NCBI RefSeq assembly: GCF_018327685.1
Contig: NZ_BNEL01000003.1
Location: 3,472,001 to 3,536,000, forward strand
DNA from: Streptomyces sp. TS71-3
GTDB taxonomy: Bacteria; Actinomycetota; Actinomycetes; Streptomycetales; Streptomycetaceae
Direction: 5' to 3'
Length of the DNA stretch: 64,000 nucleotides
Shown piece after piece: positions 8,470-17,675 of the stretch. Numbering within the stretch: the first letter of the stretch is position 1; each line of letters begins with the position of its first letter. A program made the position numbers and the translations under genes. The notes beneath the pieces are model-generated. The model saw only the letters and a program-made list of their open reading frames with translations, was not told where the DNA came from and did not search any database.

Positions 8470-9702
8470 TCACCCCGCCGGGTGCTCGGGCGGCGCCGAC
8501 CGGGAAGCCGGTTCCGATGAGCCGGCACGGTCCGCGGGCCCGCCCGCAGCCGGCTCGTCGGGGGCGGTACCGGGACCGCCGGGGTCGCCGGCCGTCCGCT
8601 CACCGAACGTAGTTCCGCTCCCGGGAACGGGAGCCGACTCGCCGGTTACCGGACCACTGGCCGCCGGAGCATCGGTTTCCGGACCACTGGCCGCCGGAGC
8701 ACCGGTCGCCGGACCGGTCCCAGGAGCACCGGCTGCCGCACCGGTCCCCGGGACACCGGTTGCCGACGGACCCGCTTCGCCGGATACCGGCTCCACGCCA
8801 CCCGTCTCGCCCATCGCCCCAGCGGCGGCCGCGCCCGGGTCCGGTCCCAGGTCGCGGAAGCCCTCGGGGCCCGGAGCGGCTTCCTCCTCGGGACCGCCCG
8901 GCTCCGGAAGCGGGCCCTGGCCGTCGTCGGGCGGGCCGACGGACTCGCGCTGGGCGCGGTCGAGGAACCGCAGCAGCTCCACGGGGAACGGCAGCACCAG
9001 CGTGGAGTTCTTCTCCGCGGCGACCGCCACCATGGTCTGGAGCAGCCGCAGTTGGAGCGCGGCGGGCTGCTTCGACATCTCCCGGGCCGCGTCCGCGAGC
9101 TTCTTCGACGCCTGGAGCTCCGCGTCGGCGTTGATCAGCCTGGCCCGCCGTTCCCGGTCCGCCTCGGCCTGGCGCGCCATCGACCGCTTCATGGTCTCCG
9201 GCAGGGAGACGTCCTTGATCTCCACGCGGTCCACCTGGACGCCCCAGCCGACGGCCGGGCTGTCGATCATCAGCTCCAGGCCCTGGTTGAGCTTCTCCCG
9301 GTTGGAGAGCAGGTCGTCCAGGTCGCTCTTGCCGATGATCGAGCGCAGGGACGTCTGCGCCATCTGGAGGACCGCGAAACGGTAGTCCTCCACCCGCACC
9401 AGCGCATTGGCCGCGTCGACCACCCTGAAGTAGACCACCGCGTCCACGCGCACGGTGACGTTGTCCCGGGTGATGCCCTCCTGCGCGGGCACCGGCAGGG
9501 TGACGATCTGCATGTTCACCTTGTACATGCGGTCCACGACCGGGGCGAGTACGGTCAGGCCCGGATCGCGCACGGTGCCGTGCAGCCGTCCGAGCCGGAA
9601 GACCACCCCGCGCTCGTACTGCTTGACGACCCGGGCGCAGGAGGCCAGGCAGAGCAGCACCAGGACGACCGCCACGATGATCGCTACAACAAGACCCGCC
9701 AT
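8470..9702 (-). CDS. SPFH/band-7 (slipin-like) membrane protein with repetitive tail
   Basis: A 410-residue membrane-associated protein. Residues 1-24 form one hydrophobic helix. About 25-190 are the SPFH/prohibitin domain (QYERGVVFRLGR, DRMYKVNMQIVTLPV, EGITRDNVTVRVDAVVYF), and about 190-260 are a helical segment rich in Ala, Arg and Glu. The last 130 or so residues are Pro, Gly, Ala and Thr-rich with decapeptide repeats, an extension not found in ordinary slipins. Slipins organise membrane microdomains and often pair with an NfeD protease, but none is adjacent here. The ATG at 9702 is the natural family start. Confidence 0.88.
   Translation of the reverse strand: MAGLVVAIIVAVVLVLLCLASCARVVKQYERGVVFRLGRLHGTVRDPGLTVLAPVVDRMYKVNMQIVTLPVPAQEGITRDNVTVRVDAVVYFRVVDAANALVRVEDYRFAVLQMAQTSLRSIIGKSDLDDLLSNREKLNQGLELMIDSPAVGWGVQVDRVEIKDVSLPETMKRSMARQAEADRERRARLINADAELQASKKLADAAREMSKQPAALQLRLLQTMVAVAAEKNSTLVLPFPVELLRFLDRAQRESVGPPDDGQGPLPEPGGPEEEAAPGPEGFRDLGPDPGAAAAGAMGETGGVEPVSGEAGPSATGVPGTGAAAGAPGTGPATGAPAASGPETDAPAASGPVTGESAPVPGSGTTFGERTAGDPGGPGTAPDEPAAGGPADRAGSSEPASRSAPPEHPAG
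8649..8701. repeat. 30-bp period minisatellite in the SPFH tail
   Basis: A 23-bp unit is repeated exactly at 8649-8671 and 8679-8701 (period 30 bp), with diverged copies continuing to about 8760. The period is a multiple of three, so copies add or remove decapeptides containing APAASGP without breaking the frame. Confidence 0.75.
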
Positions 9703-9953
9703 GACGGACCCCTGACATCGGAGAGCTCTCTACGAGAGTCAAGGATATGTCTGTTTTGTCGGATTTCGGAGTCTCGTCTCGCCTCATGGGGGTCCCAGCG
9801 GGCGCGCTGCTGCCGTTCGGCGCCCCCGTGGCTCGGGCGCGCGACCGCGCCGGCTGCCTGGCCTGCCCGGTCGGTCATCCGCCGTCGCCGGCGTCGGACG
9901 GTTGTTCCCGTGCGGCGTTCCCGCGCGCCCTAGCCGCGCGCCGTTCCCGCTCG

Positions 9954-10847
9954 TCAGTCCGTCGTGGAGTCCAGCAGCGACATCAGCACCCGGGCCGCCG
10001 GGCTCGTGGCGGCCTCCTGGGGGAGGACGGCGACGGTCGCGTAGTTGATCCCGGCGGCCACGCCGAGCGGTACCACGGCCAGGCCCGACGCCTGTGACTT
10101 GCGGGAGAAGTGCCGGGGCACCACGGCTATACCGAGGCCCTCCTGCACCAGCTCCAGCAGGCCGTGCACGTCGTTGACCTCCAGCGTCACCGTCCGGTGC
10201 ATCCCGGCCGCGGCGAAGGCGGCGTCCGTGGTCCTGCGTGGACCCCAGTCCGGGTGGAAGTCGACGAAGGCCTCCTCGTCCAGCTTCCCCAGATCGGCCA
10301 CCTCGTCCGTATGGGCGGCCAGGCGGTGCTCCGGGTGGCAGAGCAGCACCATCGGCTCCCGGGCCAGCGGCACCGCCCGCACCGGACCCGCCAGCTCACC
10401 GGAGGTGACCGCGAACGCCAGGTCGAGCCGGCCCGCGGCGACCTCCTCGACCAGCAGCCCCGAGCCCGCCTGCCGCAGCCGGATGTCCACCTCCGGATGC
10501 CGCTCCCGGAATGCCGCCAGCAGCCGTGGCACGCGCACGCCCGCGATGCACTGCTCGGTGCCGAGCGCGAGCCTGCCGCGCAGCACCCCCTGCACCGCGG
10601 CCACCGCCTCCTGCGCGGCGCGGACCCCGGCGAGCACTCGTTCGGCCTCGCCCAGCAGGGCCCGGCCCGCCTCGGTGAGGGTCACATGCCGGGTGGTGCG
10701 CACGAACAAGGGTGCCCCCAGCTCGCGCTCCAGGGCGCGAATGGATGCGGACAAGCCCGATTGCGACACCATCAAGCGCTCCGCAGCACGGGTGAAATGC
10801 TGGTCCTCTGCTACCGCGACGAAGTGCTGAAGGTGGCGTAGTTCCAT
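9954..10847 (-). CDS. LysR-family transcriptional regulator
   Basis: A 297-residue LysR regulator. The N-terminal winged helix-turn-helix reads HFTRAAERLMVSQSGLSASI (about residues 18-37), followed by the linker helix and a periplasmic-binding-like effector domain (about 90-295). It is divergent from an aldo-keto reductase gene whose start lies 119 bp away, the classic LysR arrangement, so that reductase is its likely target. Nothing recognisable lies in the 251 bp between its stop and the SPFH gene except an AT-richer patch with a weak TTGACT. Confidence 0.92.
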   Translation of the reverse strand: MELRHLQHFVAVAEDQHFTRAAERLMVSQSGLSASIRALERELGAPLFVRTTRHVTLTEAGRALLGEAERVLAGVRAAQEAVAAVQGVLRGRLALGTEQCIAGVRVPRLLAAFRERHPEVDIRLRQAGSGLLVEEVAAGRLDLAFAVTSGELAGPVRAVPLAREPMVLLCHPEHRLAAHTDEVADLGKLDEEAFVDFHPDWGPRRTTDAAFAAAGMHRTVTLEVNDVHGLLELVQEGLGIAVVPRHFSRKSQASGLAVVPLGVAAGINYATVAVLPQEAATSPAARVLMSLLDSTTD

Positions 10848-10966
10848 GATTGAGCAGCCTATCCGCTCAATCCCATCGGATTCTCCTGTTGGACCAATGC
10901 CCGGGGTCGGCGGAAGGATGTCCCGGATCCGTGTCCGTCCCCTCCGTCACCTCAGCAGGAGTGCAT

Positions 10967-11962
10967 GTGTACACCGCACACCCCGACCGGTATGCAGCCA
11001 TGCCCTATCGCCGCGTCGGCCGCAGCGGCGTCCGGCTGCCGGCGCTGTCGCTCGGCCTGTGGCACAACTTCGGCCCCGACCGCGCCGCGGGGACCCAGCG
11101 TGAGATCCTCTGCCGCGCGTTCGACCTCGGGGTCACCCACCTCGACCTGGCCAACAACTACGGCCCGCCGCCCGGCGCCGCGGAGGAGGCCCTGGGGCAG
11201 GTGCTCCTGAGCGACCTCGGGAAGTACCGCGACGAGCTGTTCATCTCCACCAAGGCCGGCTATGGGATGTGGCCGGGCCCCTACGGCGAGTACGGCTCCC
11301 GCAAGTCCCTCCTGGCGTCGCTCGACCAGAGCCTCGACAGGATGGGCCTGGAGTACGTCGACGTGTTCTACTCGCACCGCTTCGACCCGGACACCCCGCT
11401 CGAGGAGACCATGGGGGCGCTGCACTCGGCCGTGCAGCAGGGCAAGGCGCTGTACGTGGGCGTGTCCAACCACTCGCCGCAGCAGACCCGCGAGGCGGCC
11501 CGCATCCTCGCGGAGCTGGGCACCCCGCTGCTCATCCACCAGCCGCGGTACTCGATGCTCGACCGCCGCGTCGAGGACGGGCTGCTCGAGACGCTGGACG
11601 AGCTCGGCGTGGGGTCCATCGCCTACTCGCCGCTGGAACAGGGACTGCTCACCAACCGCTACCTCAACGGCGTCCCGGCGGGCTCCCGGGCGGCCGGCGC
11701 CAGCCCCTTCCTCACTGAGGAGAAACTGACCGGCGAGCTCGTCGGCCGGCTGCGGTCGCTCCAGGAGATCGCTGAGGCCCGCGGCCAGAGCCTGGCGCAG
11801 ATGGCCCTCGCGTGGGTGCTGCGCAACGTCACGTCCGCGGTCATCGGGGCCAGCAGCGTCACCCAGCTGGAGGACAGCCTCGCCGCGGTGAACTTCCTGA
11901 AGTTCACTCGGGAGGAGCTGCTCGGGATCGACGCGGTCATCGCCGGCGGTGCGAGCGCCTGA
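10967..11962 (+). CDS. Aldo/keto reductase, L-glyceraldehyde-3-phosphate reductase type
   Basis: A 331-residue NADPH-dependent reductase of the GprA/YghZ-like AKR group. The opening YTAHPDRY then MPYRRVGRSG and LGLWHNFG match that group. The AKR tetrad is visible as Asp in LDLANNYG with its Tyr, Lys in ISTKAG, and His in DVFYSHRF. I chose GTG 10967, six bases after AGGA; an in-frame ATG at 10850 would add 39 residues that do not fit the family. The group reduces aldehydes such as glyceraldehyde 3-phosphate or methylglyoxal. It probably responds to the divergent LysR gene. Confidence 0.88.
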   Translation: MYTAHPDRYAAMPYRRVGRSGVRLPALSLGLWHNFGPDRAAGTQREILCRAFDLGVTHLDLANNYGPPPGAAEEALGQVLLSDLGKYRDELFISTKAGYGMWPGPYGEYGSRKSLLASLDQSLDRMGLEYVDVFYSHRFDPDTPLEETMGALHSAVQQGKALYVGVSNHSPQQTREAARILAELGTPLLIHQPRYSMLDRRVEDGLLETLDELGVGSIAYSPLEQGLLTNRYLNGVPAGSRAAGASPFLTEEKLTGELVGRLRSLQEIAEARGQSLAQMALAWVLRNVTSAVIGASSVTQLEDSLAAVNFLKFTREELLGIDAVIAGGASA

Positions 11963-12031
11963 CGGTGGGACCGTGGCCGCGGCCGATTGGTGACCGGCGG
12001 GTTATGGGCGACAGCGGATGGCACGGCAAGG

Positions 12032-12075
12032 AGGTGAATCGGAATTCACCTACACTGGTGAATTCCGATTCACCT
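12032..12075. promoter_or_regulatory. Double TetR-type operator upstream of the efflux gene
   Basis: A perfect 19-bp inverted repeat (12032-12050 and 12057-12075) around TACACT. Each half is itself a dyad, GGTGAAT-N4-ATTCACC, with spacers CGGA and TCCG. This is the pattern expected for two TetR dimers binding side by side. It lies 56 bp before the MFS gene of an MFS-TetR operon, so the TetR encoded there is the natural ligand. Binding would give autoregulated repression of the pump. Confidence 0.85.
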
Positions 12076-12130
12076 CGCAGGCCGACGCCTCCACGCGCCG
12101 GCCGGTACCCACGCCTGTGCTGGAGCGTTC

Positions 12131-13669
12131 ATGGAGCCCGATCCGACCGCGGCCGACCAAGGGGGCATACGCGCCCGCATGACGGTTCCGGTGCTCGCCT
12201 TCGGCGGCATCCTCATGGCCGTCATGCAGACCGTCGTCGCACCGCTGCTGCCGGACCTTCCGCGGCTCACGGGGGCGTCGGCCGGCAGCGTGTCCTGGAT
12301 GGTCACGGCGACACTGCTCACCGGCGCGGTGCTGACCCCGGTGCTCGGCCGGGCGGGCGACATGTACGGCAAGCGGCGGGTGCTGCTGATCGCGCTGGCG
12401 CTGATGACCGTGGGCTCCGTGCTGTGTGCGATGACCTCCGACATCCGGCTGCTGATCGCCGCGCGCGGGCTCCAGGGCGCCGCCGCCGCGGTCGTGCCGC
12501 TCTCCATCAGCATCCTGCGTGACGAACTGCCTCCGGCGCGCACCGGTTCCGCGGTGGCGCTGATGAGCTCCACGGTCGGCATCGGCGCGGCCCTCGGGCT
12601 GCCGCTCGCCGCGATCATCGTGCAGTACGCGAACTGGCACGTGATGTTCTGGGCCACCAGCGGGCTCGGGGCGCTCGGTCTGGCGCTCGCCTGGTGGGCG
12701 GTGCGCGAGTCGCCCGTGCGCTCGCCGGGCCGCTTCGACACGCCGGGCGCACTGGGGCTCGCCGCCGGGCTCGTCTGCCTGCTGCTCGGCGTCTCGCAGG
12801 GCGGCCAGTGGGGCTGGACCAGCCCAGGCATCCTGGGCCTCTTCGCCGGCTGCGTCCTGATCATGGCCCTGTGGTGGCGCCAGCAGCTCCGCGCCGAGCG
12901 GCCCCTGGTCGATCTGAGGCTCGCATCCCGCCCGGGCGTCGCGCTGCCGCACCTGGCCGCGCTCCTCGCCGGCTTCGCCTTCTACGCGAACTCCCTGGTC
13001 ACCGCCCAGCTCGTGCAGGCTCCCACCGCCACGGGCTACGGGCTCGGCCTGTCCATCGTCGGCAGCGGCCTGTGCCTGCTGCCGAGCGGCATCATCATGC
13101 TGCTCTTCTCACCGGTCTCCGCACGCATCTCCGCGGCCCGCGGCGCCCGGGTCACGCTCGCGCTCGGGGCCCTCGTGATCGCCCTGGGCTACGTGCTGCG
13201 CATCGCCGACAGCCGGGCGCTGTGGGCCGTGATCCTCGGTGCCGCGGTCGTCTCCACCGGCACCACCCTGTGCTACTCGGCGCTGCCGACCCTCATCCTG
13301 CGCGCGGTCCCTGGCGATCAGACCGCCTCGGCCAACGGCGTGAACGTCCTGATGCGCACCATCGGGCAGGCGGTGTGCAGCGCGGCCGTGGCGGCGGTGC
13401 TGGTGCACCACACCATGCCGCTGGGCGGACAGCCGGTGCCGACCCTGCACGGCTACCTGCTGGCCTTCGTGATGGCCGGTACGGTCGCCCTGATCGCGTG
13501 CGCCGTGGCACTCGCGGTCCCCGCGGACCCGGGCAGGCCGGGGACGCGCGCCGGCTCGTCCGCAGACGGCGGGGGCACCCTCGTGGGCGCCTCGGCCGCG
13601 GGTTCCGGCACTTCCGAGAGGACGGACGGCCCGGCCGGGACGGACGGCAAGGCACGGGAAGGAGCATGA
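12131..13669 (+). CDS. MFS drug-efflux transporter (DHA2/EmrB-QacA type)
   Basis: A 512-residue membrane transporter, a proton-driven drug exporter by family. Helix 1 is followed by SWMVTATLLTGAVLTPVLG and the motif-A loop GRAGDMYGKRR (about residues 75-85). About 14 hydrophobic segments fit the DHA2 group, although the Pro/Gly-rich C-terminus is soluble. ATG 12131 has GGAG upstream. Its stop overlaps the start of the tetR gene (ATGA), and the double operator lies just upstream, so it is a substrate-inducible pump. The drug is not predictable. Confidence 0.9.
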   Translation: MEPDPTAADQGGIRARMTVPVLAFGGILMAVMQTVVAPLLPDLPRLTGASAGSVSWMVTATLLTGAVLTPVLGRAGDMYGKRRVLLIALALMTVGSVLCAMTSDIRLLIAARGLQGAAAAVVPLSISILRDELPPARTGSAVALMSSTVGIGAALGLPLAAIIVQYANWHVMFWATSGLGALGLALAWWAVRESPVRSPGRFDTPGALGLAAGLVCLLLGVSQGGQWGWTSPGILGLFAGCVLIMALWWRQQLRAERPLVDLRLASRPGVALPHLAALLAGFAFYANSLVTAQLVQAPTATGYGLGLSIVGSGLCLLPSGIIMLLFSPVSARISAARGARVTLALGALVIALGYVLRIADSRALWAVILGAAVVSTGTTLCYSALPTLILRAVPGDQTASANGVNVLMRTIGQAVCSAAVAAVLVHHTMPLGGQPVPTLHGYLLAFVMAGTVALIACAVALAVPADPGRPGTRAGSSADGGGTLVGASAAGSGTSERTDGPAGTDGKAREGA

Positions 13670-14304
13670 CGCCGATGGCGGTGACGTCCGGGGGACCGCC
13701 GGATCCGCCCGCTCCCGCTCCCGCACCCGCCCCGGGCCGCCGGGATGCCGGGGCGACCAGGTCCGCCATCGTCCGCGCCGCCCGCCACCTGCTGGCCCGG
13801 CACGCGCACGCCGACATCACCCTGAAGGCGGTCGCCGAACGCGCGGGCGTGAGCGCGCCGTTGATCCTCAAGTACTTCGGCAGCAAGGACGCCCTCTTCG
13901 CCCAGGTGATGTCCTTCGAGGCGGACGCCGCCGCGCTGCTGGACGCGCCGCTGCACGGGCTCGGCGCGCACATGGTCCGGCACGTCCTGGTCAGCCAGAT
14001 CGAGCGCGGCGCCGACCCGCTGCTGCGAGTGGTGTTCGCGCCGCTGCACCGCGAGCACGGCGACGTCCTGCGCGCCAACTTCCGCGCCCAGGTCGCCGAA
14101 CGCCTCGCCGCCCGGCTGGCGGGACCCGACACCGGCCTGCGCGCCGAGCTGGCCGTCGGCATGCTGCTCGGCCTCGGCGTGATGTACGGCATCGTGAGCG
14201 GCACCCATCTGCGTGCCGCCGCCGTCTCCGCCATCACCGACCGCTACGGTCCCGCGGTCCAGGCCCAGCTGACCCCGGGGCACGCGGGCGGTGCGCCGGC
14301 GTAG
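13666..14304 (+). CDS. TetR-family transcriptional regulator
   Basis: A 212-residue repressor. After about 25 Pro/Ala-rich residues, the TetR DNA-binding domain spans about 28-75 (ITLKAVAERAGVSAPLILKYFGSK split by helix 2). The remainder is the ligand-binding, dimerising helical domain with a TetR_C-like end (AVGMLLGLGVMYGIV). The ATG at 13666 follows GGAAGGAG and overlaps the MFS stop. It most likely binds the paired dyads at 12032-12075 and is released by the pump's substrate. Confidence 0.92.
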   Translation: MTPMAVTSGGPPDPPAPAPAPAPGRRDAGATRSAIVRAARHLLARHAHADITLKAVAERAGVSAPLILKYFGSKDALFAQVMSFEADAAALLDAPLHGLGAHMVRHVLVSQIERGADPLLRVVFAPLHREHGDVLRANFRAQVAERLAARLAGPDTGLRAELAVGMLLGLGVMYGIVSGTHLRAAAVSAITDRYGPAVQAQLTPGHAGGAPA

Positions 14305-14314
14305 GCGCGGTTCC

Positions 14315-14333
14315 TCCGCCGGCGTCCGGCGGA
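14315..14333 (+). terminator. Terminator hairpin after the MFS-TetR operon
   Basis: TCCGCCGG and CCGGCGGA form a perfect 8-bp stem with a CGT loop, 10 bases after the tetR stop. No T-tract follows, as is usual in Streptomyces. Confidence 0.65.
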
Positions 14334-14526
14334 CGGTGGGCGCCGTCTCCGTGTGCGGCGCCCGCGCGCTGCCCCATTCGGGGCGTACGTCGTCCGGACC
14401 CGCTCCGGCGGCGCCGGTGGTGCGCTGCTCATAGCGTTGCTCGCGACAGGGTGTTTCCGGGGCCCCTCAGGCGGAGGTGCCCGACGGCGGAGCGGCGCAG
14501 CCGGGCGGCGGACAGGGAGCGTGGCC

Positions 14527-15558
14527 ATGCGGACGAGCGCACGGGTTTCTGCCGCAGCCATGGGCGCCGCGGCCGTCGCGATCGGGCTGGCACCGGCCGC
14601 CGTGGCCGGAACGGCGCTGCCGCCGGCGCACGTGAGGAGCGCGCAGCAGCCGACGGGACAGGGTCCGCCGGTTCGCCCGGACACCGGTGCCGGGCGGAGC
14701 CGGAGCGGCGCCGTGAGCCGGCCGGAACGATCGGGGAGCCCGGCAGGGGAGCCCGCCGGACCGTCCGCCCGTTCCCTGCCGGGCACCGCCGCCGCACGGT
14801 CTGAGCGACCGGCATCCGGCGCGGCGGGGAAGCCGGACGGCGTGTCCGGCCCGCCGGCGACTCGGAGCGGAGCCGCCGAGCCCGCCCCGCGACCGGGCAC
14901 CGGGGACCCTCTGGACACCCGCCCGCCGGCCACCGGCGGCCGGACCGGCGCGGCCACCGCGACCCCTCCGGCCACCGGCACCGTGCCGGAGGAGGGTCCG
15001 CTCCAGGACGAGGGGACGAGCCGCGGCGTCGCGGAGGACGCCGGCTCCGCACGGAACGGTGGAACGGCACAGGACGGCGGCACCCCGGCGGACGGATCCG
15101 CACGGGGCGGTGCCGCACGGGACGACCTCTCCGTCTACGACCCCACCCCCACCCCTGCTGCCGAGCCGGCCCGGGGCGGCCGGCCGGACGCCCCGGGCGG
15201 GAGCACCCGCCGCCCGGCCGGAGCACCCGCCGTCGGCACCGGCGCCGCGGGAACATGCCAGGGCACCACGAGCGGTTCGGCGCGGCCATCGGGCGGCGCT
15301 CCCTCACCCACCCGCGATCCGGGCCGTGCCCGGAAGCCCTCCGCCGGCCGCGGCACCGCCCCGGACGGCGTCCCCGCACCGGACCGATCGGGCCGCCCCG
15401 GCCCGGCCGGAGGCGCCGTCGAGGCGGGTGTCGGCGGTTCCGGCATCCCCTGGGGGCCCGCCCAACTCGCCCTGGGCGCTGCCCTGATGCTCGGAGTGCT
15501 CGGCACCGCCGGGTACCACGGCGTCCAGTACGCCCGCGCGACGACCCGGCGAGAGTGA
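14527..15558 (+). CDS. Secreted Pro/Gly/Ala-rich protein with C-terminal membrane anchor
   Basis: I do not recognise a family. The 343-residue product starts with a signal peptide (MRTSARVSAAAMG, hydrophobic core to about residue 28, cleavage near AVAG-T). Some 270 residues follow that are very rich in Gly, Ala, Pro, Arg, Thr and Ser, probably disordered. It ends with one membrane helix (PAQLALGAALMLGVLG) and a short basic tail, ATTRRE. The topology is that of a wall-spanning, membrane-anchored surface protein. The ATG at 14527 is seven bases after AGGGAG. Codon choice and the clear signal and anchor make it a credible gene despite its low complexity. Confidence 0.6.
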   Translation: MRTSARVSAAAMGAAAVAIGLAPAAVAGTALPPAHVRSAQQPTGQGPPVRPDTGAGRSRSGAVSRPERSGSPAGEPAGPSARSLPGTAAARSERPASGAAGKPDGVSGPPATRSGAAEPAPRPGTGDPLDTRPPATGGRTGAATATPPATGTVPEEGPLQDEGTSRGVAEDAGSARNGGTAQDGGTPADGSARGGAARDDLSVYDPTPTPAAEPARGGRPDAPGGSTRRPAGAPAVGTGAAGTCQGTTSGSARPSGGAPSPTRDPGRARKPSAGRGTAPDGVPAPDRSGRPGPAGGAVEAGVGGSGIPWGPAQLALGAALMLGVLGTAGYHGVQYARATTRRE

Positions 15559-15692
15559 TCCGCGCCCTCGCCGAGGGGCATGGGCGCACCCGTCCGGACG
15601 GAGCACCCCGCCGCCGCCACCGGGACCCGCGAAGGCACCGCCCCCGCCGAGCCCATCGCACTCCGCATGAGGAACCGCCCGAACCGCCCCCG

Positions 15693-16712
15693 TCAACGCC
15701 CCCCAGAAGCCCCCGACACCCCGGCCACCGGCGCGGGGAGCGGCGTGGCGGGGCCGACCGGACCGGGGGCCGGGGCCGGGCCGGGCGCCGTGAGGTGGGT
15801 GTGCAGCAGGTCGTCCAGCGCCTCGCGCACCCCGGCCTCCCGTGCCACCGAGAACAGCGCCCGGGTCAGTGCGGGTTCGGGGCCGCGATCGTCGGTGACC
15901 AGGCCCACCCGGGCGCCCTGCACCGGACCGGTCAGCGGCACCACCCGCATGCCCTGCGGCACTCCGAACATGTGCAGCCACGCGTGCGAGATCACGCTCG
16001 ACCAGCGGCCGCCCGCCAGATGCGCGTAGAGCCCCGCCACCGTGTCCGTCTCGATCGCCGGGCGCGCCGTCGCGCCGTCGGCGCCGAAGCACTCGTCCAT
16101 GATCCGGCGGTTGCGCATCCGCTGCGCCAGCAGGCACAGCGGCACCTCAGCCACCTCGGCCCAACGCGCACGCTCCGCCCCGGCGAGCGGCCCGTCCCCC
16201 GGCGTGAGCAGCACGTAGCGCTCCTCGTAGAGCGGGATCCTGTGCACGTGCCGCAGCGTGTCGTCGTCGATGTACGTCATGGCGGCGTCGATGTCGCAGT
16301 TGCTGAGCATGCGGACGATGTCACGCGACGACAGCGACTCGACCAGGCTCACCCGGGCGTGCGGATGGCGGGCGCAGAACGGGGTGGTGAGCAGCGACGC
16401 GACGGTCAGGGCCGTGGGGATGGCGCCCAGGCGCAGCACGCCCGTGAGGCCGCCGCGCAGCTCGGAGAGCTCCTGCCGCATTCCGTCGCACTCGGCCAGG
16501 ATGCGGTGCGCCCAGGACAGCACCCGTTCGCCCTCCGGGGTGAACCCCTCGAAGCGCTGCCCGCGCCGCACGATGGCCACGCCGAGCTCGGCCTCCAGAC
16601 GGCGGATGCCGGCGGACAGGGACGGCTGCGAGACGAAGCACGCCGCGGCGGCACGGGCGAAGTGCCGCTCGCGGGCCAGGGCAGTGAGGTACTCGAGCTG
16701 GCGAAGGAGCAT
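15693..16712 (-). CDS. LysR-family transcriptional regulator
   Basis: A 339-residue LysR regulator. The N-terminal helix-turn-helix is HFARAAAACFVSQPSLSAGI (about 17-36). The effector domain runs from about 90 to 300, with GVLRLGAIPTALTVASLL at its start. A Pro/Ala/Gly-rich extension of about 40 residues follows. The ATG at 16712 starts the standard LRQLEYL motif. It is convergent with the surface-protein gene, and the epimerase gene ends 102 bp from its start on the same strand, so no divergent target identifies its role. Confidence 0.9.
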   Translation of the reverse strand: MLLRQLEYLTALARERHFARAAAACFVSQPSLSAGIRRLEAELGVAIVRRGQRFEGFTPEGERVLSWAHRILAECDGMRQELSELRGGLTGVLRLGAIPTALTVASLLTTPFCARHPHARVSLVESLSSRDIVRMLSNCDIDAAMTYIDDDTLRHVHRIPLYEERYVLLTPGDGPLAGAERARWAEVAEVPLCLLAQRMRNRRIMDECFGADGATARPAIETDTVAGLYAHLAGGRWSSVISHAWLHMFGVPQGMRVVPLTGPVQGARVGLVTDDRGPEPALTRALFSVAREAGVREALDDLLHTHLTAPGPAPAPGPVGPATPLPAPVAGVSGASGGR

Positions 16713-16814
16713 GCCCCACCTTGTGCGCGCCGGGGCACGTCCGTCCAGACACCTGTCACCCCCGGTGTGTGCGGCACCGGGCGGGCACGCGCCGCACGGC
16801 CGCCGCGGAGCACG

Positions 16815-17675
16815 TCACCCCGCGGCGCGCGGCCCCGCTGCCCGTCGCCAGCTGTGCTGGGGCACGAAGCCCAGTAGCCGTTCGCACGCGCTCGTGTCGT
16901 ACAGCGAGGTGTGGTCGGCAAGGGGCAGGAAGGCCGGGACGCCCGGGTAATGGGTGTCCATCAGCTCGGCGGAGGTGAGCGGTGACGAGGTGTCGGGGGC
17001 CGCGACGTTGATCACGTGACAGCCCCGCACGTCCGCCTCCACGGCCCGGCGCACGGCGGCCGCGGCGTCCCTGGTGTCCAGCCACCCCCACAGGTCGTGC
17101 CGGTGGGCGCCCGGGTCCGCGGCCACCGCGGCGAGCTGCCGCTCCAAGCGCTCGCCGCTGCCGGTGAACGGGAAGCGCATGCACACCACGTCCATGCCCC
17201 ACAGGCGGTGAGCGGTCCGCGCCACCTCCTCCAGCACCAGCTTCGAAAGACCGTAGGAGTCCCGCACCAGCGTCGGATGCTCCTCGTCGATCGGCACGTA
17301 GAGCGGCGAGACGGGCACCGGCGACCAGGCCAGGCCGAGTGCCGACAGGCTGGACGCGGCCGCGACCCGTCGCACCCCGGCCCGCCCCGCTTCCTCGAAC
17401 ACCCGGTGTGCGGTATGGCAGTTGTGCGCGAACAGCGCGCTGGGGTCGTCCGGGTCGGGGTGCGGGATGGCGCCGAGGTGCACCACCGCCTCGGCGCCGT
17501 CCATCGCCTTGCGCACGAGCTCCGGGTCCTGGAGGTCGCCGACGTGCACCCGCTCCGGGCGGGAGTCGTCCAGGGGCACCCGGTCGGTCGCCACCACGGT
17601 GTGCCCGGCGGCCAGCAGTTCCGTGAGGACGTGCTGTCCGATGTGGCCCGCGGCGCCGGTGACCAGGATCCGCAT
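16815..17675 (-). CDS. NAD-dependent epimerase/dehydratase, uronate dehydrogenase-like
   Basis: A 286-residue extended short-chain dehydrogenase. It has the Rossmann motif GAAGHIGQ (residues 8-15), the active Tyr-Lys pair in DSYGLSK (about 136-142), and the VHLGAIPHPDPDD stretch seen in uronate dehydrogenases and related NAD-dependent sugar oxidoreductases. Its ATG overlaps the stop of the ABC permease (TGATG). The divergent operon carries a mannonate-dehydratase-like enzyme. Oxidation of an imported uronic acid to its aldarolactone is a reasonable proposal; a UDP-sugar epimerase is less likely. Confidence 0.8.
   Translation of the reverse strand: MRILVTGAAGHIGQHVLTELLAAGHTVVATDRVPLDDSRPERVHVGDLQDPELVRKAMDGAEAVVHLGAIPHPDPDDPSALFAHNCHTAHRVFEEAGRAGVRRVAAASSLSALGLAWSPVPVSPLYVPIDEEHPTLVRDSYGLSKLVLEEVARTAHRLWGMDVVCMRFPFTGSGERLERQLAAVAADPGAHRHDLWGWLDTRDAAAAVRRAVEADVRGCHVINVAAPDTSSPLTSAELMDTHYPGVPAFLPLADHTSLYDTSACERLLGFVPQHSWRRAAGPRAAG

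Noticed and set aside
9714..9742. Promoter for the SPFH gene (TTGACT, 17 bp, GATGTC)
   Set aside because: The transcript would start only a few bases before the ATG and the -10 is poor. It cannot be excluded but is not supported.
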